Origin: Nibricoccus aquaticus
GTDB taxonomy: Bacteria; Verrucomicrobiota; Verrucomicrobiia; Opitutales; Opitutaceae
Direction: 5' to 3'
Assembly (NCBI RefSeq): GCF_002310495.1
Contig: NZ_CP023344.1
Location: 1,302,001-1,366,000 of the forward strand
DNA length: 64,000 nt
The notes under the pieces are model-generated. The model saw nothing but the letters and a program-made list of their open reading frames with translations. It made no database searches and had not been told where the DNA came from. Positions 43,624-52,763 of the stretch are shown here, piece after piece. How positions within the stretch are numbered: position 1 is the stretch's first letter; each line of letters begins with the position of its first letter. The position numbers and the translations under genes are program-made.

Positions 43624-44397
43624 ATGATCGAAGCCCGCGGCCTCACCAAACTCTTCCACGATAAAAAACGCGGCGAGATCCGCGCCGCCGACAACATCAG
43701 CTTCACCCTCGCGCCCGGCCAGATCTACGGACTCCTCGGCGCCAACGGCGCGGGCAAGACCACTACGCTCCGTATGTTGGCGACCCTCCTCAAACCCACC
43801 AGCGGCACCGCCACCGTCGCCGGCTTCGACGTCGCCACTTCCCCCGATAAAGTCCGCGCCAACGTGGGCTTCCTCGCCGCCAGCACCGCCCTCTACGGCC
43901 GACTCACCGCCCGCGAACTCATCGCCTACTTCGGCCGCCTCAACGGCCTCTCCGACCCCGAAATCGCCGTGCGCACCGCCCGCCTCTCCGCCGAACTCGA
44001 CATGGATGAATTCCTCGACCGCCGCATCGAAAAATTCTCCACCGGCATGAAGCAAAAAACCTCCATCGCCCGCACCCTCATCCACGATCCCGCCGTGATG
44101 ATCTTCGACGAGCCCACCCTCGGCCTCGATGTCATGGCCGCCCGCACCATCGTCCGCTTCATCCGCGACTGCCGCGCCCGCGGCAAAACCGTCATCTACT
44201 CCACCCACGTCATGTCCGAGGTCGAAAAACTCTGCGACACCATCGGCATCGTCCACGGCGGCCGCCTCCTCGACGCAGGCACCCTCGCCGACCTCCGCGC
44301 CCGTCACGGCGAAACGGATATGGAGGAAATCTTCGTCCGCGTCGTCACCTCCGTCACCGCACTCTCCTCCTCTGCGACCCCGGAGGCCCGCGCATGA
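43624..44397 (+). CDS. natA: ABC transporter ATP-binding protein (NatA-like)
   Basis: A 257-residue ATPase: Walker A GANGAGKTT (about 39-47), signature FSTGMKQKTSIARTL, Walker B VMIFDEPTLGLD and switch His in YSTHVMSEVEKL. It energises the permease encoded directly downstream, with which it shares an ATGA overlap, so the two are translationally coupled. NatA-type pairs export Na+ in Bacillus, but sequence-similar exporters move other compounds, so the symbol is tentative. It is divergent from ribokinase; no clear promoter motif was found in the 175-bp gap. Confidence 0.85.
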   Translation: MIEARGLTKLFHDKKRGEIRAADNISFTLAPGQIYGLLGANGAGKTTTLRMLATLLKPTSGTATVAGFDVATSPDKVRANVGFLAASTALYGRLTARELIAYFGRLNGLSDPEIAVRTARLSAELDMDEFLDRRIEKFSTGMKQKTSIARTLIHDPAVMIFDEPTLGLDVMAARTIVRFIRDCRARGKTVIYSTHVMSEVEKLCDTIGIVHGGRLLDAGTLADLRARHGETDMEEIFVRVVTSVTALSSSATPEARA

Positions 44398-45608
44398 ACG
44401 CCCGCAACATTCTCACCGTCTTCGTCAAAGAGCTCCGCGACACCCTCCGCGACCGCCGAGCCATCATCTCGATGTTCCTCGTGCCCACGCTGCTCATGCC
44501 GCTGCTCACCTTCGGCTTCGCCGCCGTCTCGATCAAAATGGTCAAAAAAGCCGGCCGTGAAATCCCCACCGTCATGATCATCGGCGGCGAAGATTCTCCC
44601 GCCATCCGCCAGGCTATCGAAAAACAACCCGACCTCAAAATCGTCCCCTTCTCCGCCGACTACGCCGAGCAGATCTCCCAAAAAAAACTCCGCGCCGCCG
44701 TCGAGATTCCGCCCGAGTTCGATAAAGCCCTCCGCAACGGCGTGCGCCGCTCCGTCAAAATCTACACGCACGACGGCGAGATGCGCTCCGGCTTCGCCAC
44801 CGGCACCCTCGAGCGCACCCTGCGCGAGTACAGCAAAGCCATCGTCCTCGAACGCCTCACCGCCGCCAACCTCCCCGCCGATCTCATCACCCCGTTCGAC
44901 ACGCGCCGCCAGAATGTCGCCCCACCCGAAAAAGTCGGCGGCAATTCCTTCGGCGGCATGATCCCGTACATCCTCATCATCCTCTGCTTCACCGGCGCAA
45001 TGTACCCCGCCATCGATCTCACCGCCGGCGAAAAAGAACGCGGCACCATGGAAACAATTCTCTGCAGCCCCGCCGCCCGCAGCGAACTCGTCCTCGGCAA
45101 ATTCCTCGTCGTCCTCGCCGCCTCCCTCACCACTGTCGCCTGCTCCGTCGCTTCAATGGGCCTCACCGCATTCGCCGCGAGCCACTGGCTGCGCGGCACC
45201 TTGAACTCCGTCGCCACTGCCACCGCCTCGCTCCCCACAGTGAGTATTCCCGGCGTTCTCAGCGTGCTCCTCCTCGTCCTCCCGCTCGCCGTCCTCTTCG
45301 CCGCGCTCCTCATGACGATCTCGCTCTTCGCAAAAAGCTACAAAGAGGCCCAGACCTACGTCTCCCCGCTCCTCATCATCGTCATCCTCCCCGCCGTCGG
45401 CGCCGTCCTCCCCGGCGTAGAACTCACCACCACGCTCTCGCTCATCCCCATTCTCAACATCGCCCTCGTGAGCAAAGAACTCGTCGCCGGTTCCTTCCCG
45501 CTTCTACCGCTCGCACTCATCTTCCTCTCCACCTGCGCCTACGCCGCCGCCGCCCTCGCCCTCGCCGTCCGTATGTTCAACCGCGAAGACGTCATCTTCC
45601 GCGCCTGA
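44394..45608 (+). CDS. natB: ABC-2 type permease (NatB-like)
   Basis: A 404-residue membrane protein: one helix at about 22-45 (IISMFLVPTLLMPLLTFGFA), a large extracytoplasmic domain (about 55-190), then five or six helices (about 195-400). The conserved DLTAGEKERGTMETILCSPA block is typical of ABC-2 permeases of the NatB/YhaP type, where it couples to the ATPase. Its ATG overlaps the natA stop. Together they form a complete exporter, probably for Na+ or a toxic compound. A GTAG hairpin follows the stop and may end transcription. Confidence 0.85.
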   Translation: MNARNILTVFVKELRDTLRDRRAIISMFLVPTLLMPLLTFGFAAVSIKMVKKAGREIPTVMIIGGEDSPAIRQAIEKQPDLKIVPFSADYAEQISQKKLRAAVEIPPEFDKALRNGVRRSVKIYTHDGEMRSGFATGTLERTLREYSKAIVLERLTAANLPADLITPFDTRRQNVAPPEKVGGNSFGGMIPYILIILCFTGAMYPAIDLTAGEKERGTMETILCSPAARSELVLGKFLVVLAASLTTVACSVASMGLTAFAASHWLRGTLNSVATATASLPTVSIPGVLSVLLLVLPLAVLFAALLMTISLFAKSYKEAQTYVSPLLIIVILPAVGAVLPGVELTTTLSLIPILNIALVSKELVAGSFPLLPLALIFLSTCAYAAAALALAVRMFNREDVIFRA

Positions 45609-45618
45609 GCTTTCTCTT

Positions 45619-45639
45619 GTAGAGTGCGAGCTTGCTCGC
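45619..45639. repeat. GTAGAGT hairpin repeat
   Basis: GTAGAGT leader, stem GCGAGC / GCTCGC with loop TT, 11 bp after the natB stop. It resembles the TAGGCCAGCG element in loop size and style. Confidence 0.6.
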
Positions 45640-45762
45640 GCCGTTTGCGGCCGTCCGCTTTCTCGCCCTGCGCATTTCGCACGCGATTCCTCGCCCCCTT
45701 TTCGTGTGCGTCGGCGAACGCTTTTCATACCGCCTAGGGTGTTCACTTCAGCCAGGGTAAAG

Positions 45763-45780
45763 ATCGGGTAAATACCCGAT
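45763..45780. promoter_or_regulatory. Perfect palindrome ATCGGGTA-AA-TACCCGAT
   Basis: Eight-base arms with a two-base spacer, 79 bp before the start of the receiver/coiled-coil gene. Size and symmetry fit a dimeric regulator's operator. A half-like GGGTAAAG lies just upstream. Confidence 0.5.
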
Positions 45781-45858
45781 TTCTCCTCTCAAATGCGTCG
45801 CGGAACAGGATGCCCGTCATACGGTCCGTCCCAAGGACACAAAGAGGAATTTCCGACA

Positions 45859-47316
45859 ATGAATCTGGTTAAAAAAATACTGGTCGTGCACAGCGACGCG
45901 AAGATGAAACGCAAGCTCGTGCTCATGCTCGCCGACGCAAGCTACGACATCCGCGCGTTCACCGAATGTGAGCCCGCCCTCGAGACCGCCCGCAACGAGT
46001 GGTTCGATCTCGCGCTCATCGACGCCCGCCTCCCCGGAGCCACCGAATTCGAATTCGTCGAGGCTCTGAAAAAAATTCAGCCCACCGTCCCCGTCGTCCT
46101 CGTCGTCCAGCAGCTCGAGCTCCCGCTCATCGTCAAAGGCATCCGCATGGGCCTCAGCGACGTCCTCCCCGCCGGCACCGACCTCCGTCCCCTCCTTCGC
46201 CGCGTCAACAGCATCCTCCGCCCCAATTCCCAACACGCCACCGACGACGGCGCGCTCACCCCGACCGAACTCGCCGAAGCCGAAGCCGTCCTCCAAGTCC
46301 TCGCCAATCCCGACATTGGCCAGAGTAACGACCCCTTCAATACCCCCGACTTCCGCCAGGAACTCCTCCGCGGTGCCAAAGAGCGCGCCATGCTCGAACA
46401 AAAATCCGAGCGCCTCGAACACGAGAAACTCGCCCTCGAAGCCGAGCTCAAAACACTCCTCTCCCAAAACGCCGACGCCCTCCGCGTCCAAGGCGATTTC
46501 GACGAACTCCGCAGCCAGCGCGAGACCGCCGCCTCCGCGCAGTCGCTCATCGACCAGAAAGCCCGCGCCCTCGCCGAAGCCCGCTCCGAACTCGCCCGCG
46601 AGCGCACCGCCCTCGAAGAAGAGCGCCGCAAACTCGCCGAGACTTCCCAGACCGTTTCACCCTACGCCAAGTCCGCCGACGAGATCGCCCGTGAACGCAC
46701 CGATCTGGAAACCCAGCGCGCCAAACTCTCCGCCGCCGAGGCCCGCCTGCACGACGAAGAAACCCGCCTCCAGCGCGAAGCCACTCAGATCGCCCAGGAG
46801 CGCCGCCGCTGGCACGAAGACCTCGATCTCATCCGCGAACAAGAAACCAATCTCCGCGAATACGAAGCCCGCCTCCGTCAACTCCAGGCCCAGCTCGAAG
46901 CCGACCGCGTTCTCTGGTTCAGCTCCCGCCCGCAGTCGCGCTCCCCTTTCCAGGACGACGCCGCCGTCAAAGCCGCCTGGGAAAAACTCCAGCGCGCCAC
47001 CGATCTCCTCGAAGCCGAGCGCGCCATCTTCCGCGACGAACGCATGTCCTTCCGCGAACAGGAAGGCGACCTCAAGCGCCGCGAAGCCAAGCTCGAAGAG
47101 CTTCAGGGCAAACTCGACGACCAGGAAAAACGCCTTCGCGGTCTCCCGCCCGCTCCGCTACCCGCCACTGCCCTGCCTTTCGCCACTGCGCCCATGCCCC
47201 AGACGCCCGCTCAATCCACCGCGTCGAAGGCCACGATGAAAACCATCTCCCGCGCCCCGTTCGAAATGGCGAAATCCCTTCTCGGTCGCAACAAAACCAA
47301 CGACGACGACCTCTGA
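45859..47316 (+). CDS. Degenerate receiver fused to a long coiled coil
   Basis: A 485-residue cytoplasmic protein. Residues 1-125 resemble a response-regulator receiver (KKILVVHSDAKMKRKLVLML, DLALIDARLPG with the acceptor-position Asp), but the conserved Thr/Ser and Lys positions read VVLVV and DVLPAGTD, so phosphorylation switching is doubtful. Residues about 175-440 are an uninterrupted Glu/Arg/Leu coiled coil (LARERTALEEERRKLAE); the tail is Pro/Ala-rich. AGAGGA precedes the ATG at a good distance, which fixes the start. It could be a scaffold or a motility- or polarity-related protein; no partner is indicated by its neighbours. A strong terminator follows. Confidence 0.78.
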   Translation: MNLVKKILVVHSDAKMKRKLVLMLADASYDIRAFTECEPALETARNEWFDLALIDARLPGATEFEFVEALKKIQPTVPVVLVVQQLELPLIVKGIRMGLSDVLPAGTDLRPLLRRVNSILRPNSQHATDDGALTPTELAEAEAVLQVLANPDIGQSNDPFNTPDFRQELLRGAKERAMLEQKSERLEHEKLALEAELKTLLSQNADALRVQGDFDELRSQRETAASAQSLIDQKARALAEARSELARERTALEEERRKLAETSQTVSPYAKSADEIARERTDLETQRAKLSAAEARLHDEETRLQREATQIAQERRRWHEDLDLIREQETNLREYEARLRQLQAQLEADRVLWFSSRPQSRSPFQDDAAVKAAWEKLQRATDLLEAERAIFRDERMSFREQEGDLKRREAKLEELQGKLDDQEKRLRGLPPAPLPATALPFATAPMPQTPAQSTASKATMKTISRAPFEMAKSLLGRNKTNDDDL

Positions 47317-47353
47317 TCTTCCCGCTAGTGCCAAGTTAGGTTCATCAGGTGTG

Positions 47354-47390
47354 TTGAGGCGGACCCCAAACGGTCCGCCTCAACTGCTTT
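47354..47390 (+). terminator. Terminator after the receiver/coiled-coil gene
   Basis: Perfect twelve-base-pair stem TTGAGGCGGACC / GGTCCGCCTCAA with loop CCAAAC, then CTGCTTTTC. Confidence 0.8.
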
Positions 47391-47430
47391 TCATCCCGTA
47401 GGACTCGCGCTCGAGCGACGCCTCCGAGTT

Positions 47431-47454
47431 GTAGGCGGGGTGCCCTCACCCCGC
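47431..47454. repeat. GTAGGCGGGGTG hairpin repeat
   Basis: GTAG leader, stem GCGGGGTG / CACCCCGC, loop CCCT. Just upstream (47403-47425) a CGCTCGAGCG palindrome also has a GTAGGAC leader. It lies upstream of the arsR promoter. Confidence 0.85.
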
Positions 47455-47506
47455 GTTCCCCTCGCGCCGCGCCTCCGTTACATTCGCGTCACACCACACA
47501 TTCCCC

Positions 47507-47536
47507 TTGAGGCATATTCCTTCATAGGAATACAAA
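47507..47536 (+). promoter_or_regulatory. Predicted arsR promoter and ArsR operator
   Basis: TTGAGG (-35), 18-bp spacer and TACAAA (-10) lie so close to the ATG that the mRNA leader would be only a few bases. The inverted repeat TATTCC-6 bp-GGAATA (47515-47532) fills the spacer and touches the -10 box, the usual place for an ArsR repressor site that is released by arsenite. Confidence 0.6.
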
Positions 47537-47545
47537 TGCCGCCTC

Positions 47546-47929
47546 ATGGAACTCGTCCGCATCTACGAATCCCTCTGCGACATCACCCGCCTGCGCCTCA
47601 TCCATCTCCTCGCACAAGGCCCGCTCTGCGTCTGCCATTTCCAGGACGTCCTCGGCGAACCCCAGGTGAAAATCTCCAAACACCTCGCCTACCTCCGCGC
47701 CCGCGGCCTCGTCGAAGTCGAGCGCGAGGGCCAGTGGATGGTTTACCACCTCCCTGAAAAACCCTCCGCCGAACTCACCGCCAATCTCCGCTGCCTCCAG
47801 GACTGCGCCCGCGAAAACCCGCAGTTCCAAAAAGACCTCGCCCGCCTCAAACGCACCGACCTCTCCTGCGGCCCCGTGCAACACGCCCCCGGCAAAACCA
47901 GCACCAAAACCCGCCGCTGCGCCTGCTGA
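47546..47929 (+). CDS. arsR: ArsR-family metalloregulatory repressor
   Basis: A 127-residue winged-helix repressor. The start MELVRIYESLCDITRLRLIH is typical of ArsR proteins. C28-V-C30 in GPLCVCHFQDVL lies in the DNA-binding region where As(III) binds in classical ArsR (ELCVCDL). Additional cysteines at 83, 87 and in the CAC tail could take part. Recognition helix: PQVKISKHLAYLRARGLVEV. It probably represses its own operon (arsR-gapdh-arsJ) through the inverted repeat in the promoter and is released by arsenite. The gap to gapdh is 95 bp and is occupied by a hairpin repeat and a GCGGTTGAAAAATC element. Confidence 0.88.
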   Translation: MELVRIYESLCDITRLRLIHLLAQGPLCVCHFQDVLGEPQVKISKHLAYLRARGLVEVEREGQWMVYHLPEKPSAELTANLRCLQDCARENPQFQKDLARLKRTDLSCGPVQHAPGKTSTKTRRCAC

Positions 47930-47942
47930 GCATCTTCTTGAT

Positions 47943-48016
47943 GTAGGCGGGGTGCCCTCGCCCCGCGTTCACCCCTCCGTCATTCGCATCCATTCGCGTC
48001 CATTCGCGGTTGAAAA
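47943..48016. repeat. Hairpin and dispersed repeat within the ars operon
   Basis: GTAG leader, stem GCGGGGTG / CGCCCCGC (one G-U pair), loop CCCT; then TCCATTCGCGTCCATTCGCG and GTTGAAAAATCTTC, a relative of the GGTTAAAAAATTCC elements. Together they make up nearly all of the arsR-gapdh gap. Confidence 0.75.
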
Positions 48017-48024
48017 ATCTTCTC

Positions 48025-49041
<1,017 letters not shown>

Positions 49042-49066
49042 TCGTCCAGCAACCGCTGCATCCCTC

Positions 49067-50308
49067 GTGAACATCCGTAACTACATCCTGGTTACCGCCG
49101 CCTACTGGGCCTTCACGCTCACCGACGGCGCGCTGCGGATGCTCGTCCTCCTGCACTTCTTCAACCTCGGCTACAGCCCCATCACGCTCGCGTTCCTGTT
49201 TCTCCTCTACGAATTCTTCGGCATCGTCACCAACCTCCTCGGCGGCTGGCTCGCCTCCCGCCTCGGCCTGCGCTTCACGCTCGTCGCCGGCCTCGCCCTC
49301 CAGGTCGTCGCCCTCGGCCTCCTCGCATTGCTCAACCCCGCCTGGCCCGAGTGGGCCTCCGTCGCCTACGTGATGCTCACCCAGGCGCTCTCCGGCATCG
49401 CGAAAGATCTCACCAAGATGAGCTCCAAGAGCGCCATCAAAGTCCTCGTCCCGGCCGACGCCCAAGGCGCGCTCTTCAAATGGGTCGCCCTCCTCACCGG
49501 CTCGAAGAACGCCCTCAAAGGCGCCGGCTTCTTCCTCGGCGGCTTCCTCCTCGCCGCCGCCGGTTTCTCCGGCGCGCTCGCCCTCATGGCCGCCGCCCTC
49601 GCCCTCGTCTGGCTCCTCTCCTGGACCGCCCTCCCCGACGATCTCGGCCGCGCCAAAGCCAAAACAAAGTTCAACGAACTCTTCTCAAAAAGCCGCGAAA
49701 TCAACGTCCTCTGCGCCGCCCGCTTCTTCCTCTTCGGCGCGCGCGACATCTGGTTCGTCGTCGGCGTCCCCGTCTTCCTGCGCGGCGTGCTCGGCTGGAG
49801 CTTCACCCAGGTCGGCACCTTCATGGCGTTCTGGGTGATCGGATACGGCCTCATCCAATCCGCCGCCCCGCTCTTCCTCCGCGGCCGCGCCCCCGCCGGC
49901 GGCAGCGCCTCGACCGTCGCCTGCATCCTCGCCGCCGTCTCCGCCGCCATCCCGCTCGCCCTCTCTCTCAACCTTCCCGCCAGCGCCGTCATCATCGGCG
50001 GTCTCTTCCTCTTCGGCGCCGTCTTCGCGCTCAACTCCGCCATCCACTCGTACCTGATTCTCGACTACACCGACGGCGACAAGGTCGCCCTCAACGTCGG
50101 CTTCTACTACATGGCCAACGCCGGCGGCCGCCTCACCGGCTGCCTCCTCTCCGGCCTCCTCTTCCAACGCTTCGGCCTCGCCGGCTGCCTCTGGGGCGCG
50201 TTCGCCTTCGCCACCGCCGCCGCCCTCATCGCCCTCCGCCTCCCGCGCCACGCCCTCCACGCCAGTAAACTCGCCGCCTCCTCCGTCAAATCCTCCGACG
50301 GCGACTGA
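49067..50308 (+). CDS. arsJ: Organoarsenical efflux MFS transporter ArsJ
   Basis: A 413-residue major-facilitator protein with about eleven to twelve helices. It starts (GTG) MNIRNYILVTAAYWAFTLTD followed by GALRMLVLLHFF, the characteristic N terminus of ArsJ, and has FFGIVTNLLGGWLASRLGL as the helix 2-3 loop. ArsJ exports 1-arseno-3-phosphoglycerate, which breaks down outside to arsenate and 3-phosphoglycerate. The gene begins 25 bp after gapdh in the same direction. No arsC or acr3 is in the window, so detoxification here depends on the organoarsenical route or on genes elsewhere. Confidence 0.9.
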   Translation: MNIRNYILVTAAYWAFTLTDGALRMLVLLHFFNLGYSPITLAFLFLLYEFFGIVTNLLGGWLASRLGLRFTLVAGLALQVVALGLLALLNPAWPEWASVAYVMLTQALSGIAKDLTKMSSKSAIKVLVPADAQGALFKWVALLTGSKNALKGAGFFLGGFLLAAAGFSGALALMAAALALVWLLSWTALPDDLGRAKAKTKFNELFSKSREINVLCAARFFLFGARDIWFVVGVPVFLRGVLGWSFTQVGTFMAFWVIGYGLIQSAAPLFLRGRAPAGGSASTVACILAAVSAAIPLALSLNLPASAVIIGGLFLFGAVFALNSAIHSYLILDYTDGDKVALNVGFYYMANAGGRLTGCLLSGLLFQRFGLAGCLWGAFAFATAAALIALRLPRHALHASKLAASSVKSSDGD

Positions 50309-50438
50309 CGGCTCTCTCCGCTCTCATCCCTCGGAGCGCCGAGGCCGCCCCGTTTTCCGCATCGACAGGCCTGCCATGTTTCCGCGCCATGACCGCCACA
50401 CGTCGGCGGGAGCATTCCCGACTGCGTTCCAGCCATCC

Positions 50439-52565
50439 ATGTCTTCGCACTCTCTGTTCCGCATCATCGGCGCGCTCACCCTCGGCCTCGCCTGCACGAT
50501 CACCTCGCCTCTCCGCGCGCAGACTCCGGCGATCCACACCGCCCGCACCTATCCCGCCATCACCGCCGAGTGGCTCTACGCCGCCGCTTCCAGTTCCGCA
50601 GGCACCGTCATCGCCGGCAGCAACCGCGAACTCCTTGTCTCCACAAATACTCATCAATGGTCCCGCATCGTCACCGCCGGCTCTAAATACGAGAGTTTCA
50701 CCAGCGCTCACCACTCGGATGGCCACTTCCTCGTAGCCGGTGACGAAGGCACCATCCTCATCAGCACCGATCTGATCGCGTGGCGACAAATCCACCCGCC
50801 CTCGCCCCCGCTCAATTACGCCCGCCCCTCCATACACTACGGCAATGGACTCCACGTAATCACTCGCAACGCCTCGCCGCTGCTCGTGTCCTCCGACACC
50901 GAAAACTGGCAGGAAATCACTTCGGCCAATTCCTTCCGCGCCCTCGTCTTCGGCAATGGGCGCTGGGTCGCCATCGGCTCCACCACCGGCCCCCATGTCT
51001 GGCTCGGCCTCTACACCTCCACCGATCTGGTCAACTGGACTCTCTCCCGCCCTTGGGTGACTCAGCCTCCGGACCCTATCGAGCCGCTCGCCGGCATCGG
51101 CGCCTCCTTCATCGACACCATGCCTTCATACGAGCCGCAGCTGACCGCCCTCAGCTTTGGCCACGGCCGGTTCGTCGCCGCAGGTGCCACCACCGCCGAC
51201 TTCCTCGGCACAAGCGGCGCCAGCCGCATCTACCATTCGACCGATGGCACCACATGGAGCCTCGCAACCATCGGCCCCGGCTCCCCGCCCTTCGGCGAAA
51301 TCAAAAGCGTCGTCTTCGACGGCACTCACTTTCTCGCCGTCGGCGCCGCTCAAAATTTCCGCTCCAGCGACGGCATCTTCTGGGACGTCCTTCCGTATCC
51401 GATACCCGGCGACCTTCGCGCCGTCTCCCTCCTCCCCGGCGGCGGCTTCATCGCCGCAGGCGCTTACGGCACGATCAGCACCTCCGCCTACGGCACCACC
51501 TGGCAATACCAGTCCCTTCACCACGGCGGATCCATCAACGCCGTCACTCATGCCGGCGGCCGGTTCGTCGCCATCTATGGCAAAGCCATTCGCTCCGACG
51601 ATCCGCTCGGCACCGGCGGCATCCTCGTCTCCCCCGACGGCCACTCCTGGCAGTCCGTGCTCACCCCCGTCGATGACTCCCTCAACGGCATCATCCACAC
51701 GCACGGCCTCTGGATCGCCACCGGCCACCAAGGCCGCATCCTTACCTCCACCGACGCGCTCTCGTGGCAGGATCGCTCGCTGGTGAACAACCCCCGCCAG
51801 CTCGACGACCCCGTCAGCGACGGTCAGCGCATCATCGTCCGCGCCCGCCTTCGCGACCTCGTTTTCCACAGCATCAACGGCACTGATTGGACTGAACTCG
51901 CCGTCCCCGGCATGGCCCAGGCCAACGGACTTCACTTCATAAACAACCGCTTCATCGCTCCCTGCTCTCAAGGAAAAATCCTCGTCTCCACCGACGGCCT
52001 GTCATGGGAAACCCACGACACCCCCGCCACCGACGATCTCAACTGCGCCCTCTACGCGAAAGGCCGCTACATCATCGGCGGCTACCTCACCTTCCTCACA
52101 TCGACCGACGCCATCCACTGGACCGCCCACCCCGCTCCTTTCCATATTCAATCGCTCCACCTGATCGACGGCTGGCTCCTCGCCGGCGGAAACACCGGTG
52201 AACTCCTCGCCTCTCGCGACGGCCTTCGCTGGGAACGCATTCAAGATCCCGCCATCACCGGCTACGGAACGACCTCGTTCACCTCCAGCAACGACACCCT
52301 CCTCATCGCCGCCGGCGACAATCTCCACACCGCCACCTTCACGACGCCCCCCAGCTTCCGCGAACAACTCCACCCACTCGGCACCGGCGAACTCGAATGC
52401 TACGGCGACCCGCAAAAAGACTACCTCCTCGAAGGCAGCAATGACCTCGTCACGTGGACGCCCGACTCCACCTGGACCTCCGGCGACGGCACCTGGCTCC
52501 GCTGGGCACGCCCCGCCTCCACCGCCCCCGCCCGCTTCTGGCGCGTCCGCTCACGAGACCGCTGA
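50439..52565 (+). CDS. Secreted BNR-like beta-propeller protein
   Basis: A 708-residue exported protein: signal peptide (MSSHSLFRIIGALTLGLACT ... RA-Q) followed by about thirteen BNR-like units of the form (L/I)xxSTDxxxW, such as LLVSTNTHQW, ILISTDLIAW, LYTSTDLVNW, ILTSTDALSW and FLTSTDAIHW. Two seven-bladed propellers or one large one are possible. The last 65 residues (YLLEGSNDLVTWTP ... FWRVRSRDR) form a C-terminal module often seen in secreted verrucomicrobial proteins. No sialidase catalytic residues were identified, so a binding or surface role is as likely as an enzymatic one. A strong terminator follows. Confidence 0.8.
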   Translation: MSSHSLFRIIGALTLGLACTITSPLRAQTPAIHTARTYPAITAEWLYAAASSSAGTVIAGSNRELLVSTNTHQWSRIVTAGSKYESFTSAHHSDGHFLVAGDEGTILISTDLIAWRQIHPPSPPLNYARPSIHYGNGLHVITRNASPLLVSSDTENWQEITSANSFRALVFGNGRWVAIGSTTGPHVWLGLYTSTDLVNWTLSRPWVTQPPDPIEPLAGIGASFIDTMPSYEPQLTALSFGHGRFVAAGATTADFLGTSGASRIYHSTDGTTWSLATIGPGSPPFGEIKSVVFDGTHFLAVGAAQNFRSSDGIFWDVLPYPIPGDLRAVSLLPGGGFIAAGAYGTISTSAYGTTWQYQSLHHGGSINAVTHAGGRFVAIYGKAIRSDDPLGTGGILVSPDGHSWQSVLTPVDDSLNGIIHTHGLWIATGHQGRILTSTDALSWQDRSLVNNPRQLDDPVSDGQRIIVRARLRDLVFHSINGTDWTELAVPGMAQANGLHFINNRFIAPCSQGKILVSTDGLSWETHDTPATDDLNCALYAKGRYIIGGYLTFLTSTDAIHWTAHPAPFHIQSLHLIDGWLLAGGNTGELLASRDGLRWERIQDPAITGYGTTSFTSSNDTLLIAAGDNLHTATFTTPPSFREQLHPLGTGELECYGDPQKDYLLEGSNDLVTWTPDSTWTSGDGTWLRWARPASTAPARFWRVRSRDR

Positions 52566-52596
52566 AAGCCCGGCCGGCCGCTATCCTCAGGCTCCT

Positions 52597-52628
52597 GCCC
52601 GCCCGCTCAAAACCGGGCGGGCTTTTTT
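52597..52628 (+). terminator. Terminator after the beta-propeller gene
   Basis: Perfect nine-base-pair stem GCCCGCCCG / CGGGCGGGC with an eight-base loop and six T. Confidence 0.88.
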
Positions 52629-52763
52629 GTCTGCATTAAAACGAAAGCATCGGAAGCACACCCGTTTGTTACAGCCGCGTGTCCGCGTCGTTAAGATTCG
52701 GCTACACGCCGCCTCACTCGTTGACGGTGAAAATCCCGTGGCCCACGGCTCCTGTCCCAAGCC

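Noticed and set aside
48010-48024. TTG start for gapdh
   Set aside because: It adds five residues from the dispersed GGTTGAAAAATC repeat; the ATG at [10 protein letters not shown] begins the Rossmann fold correctly.
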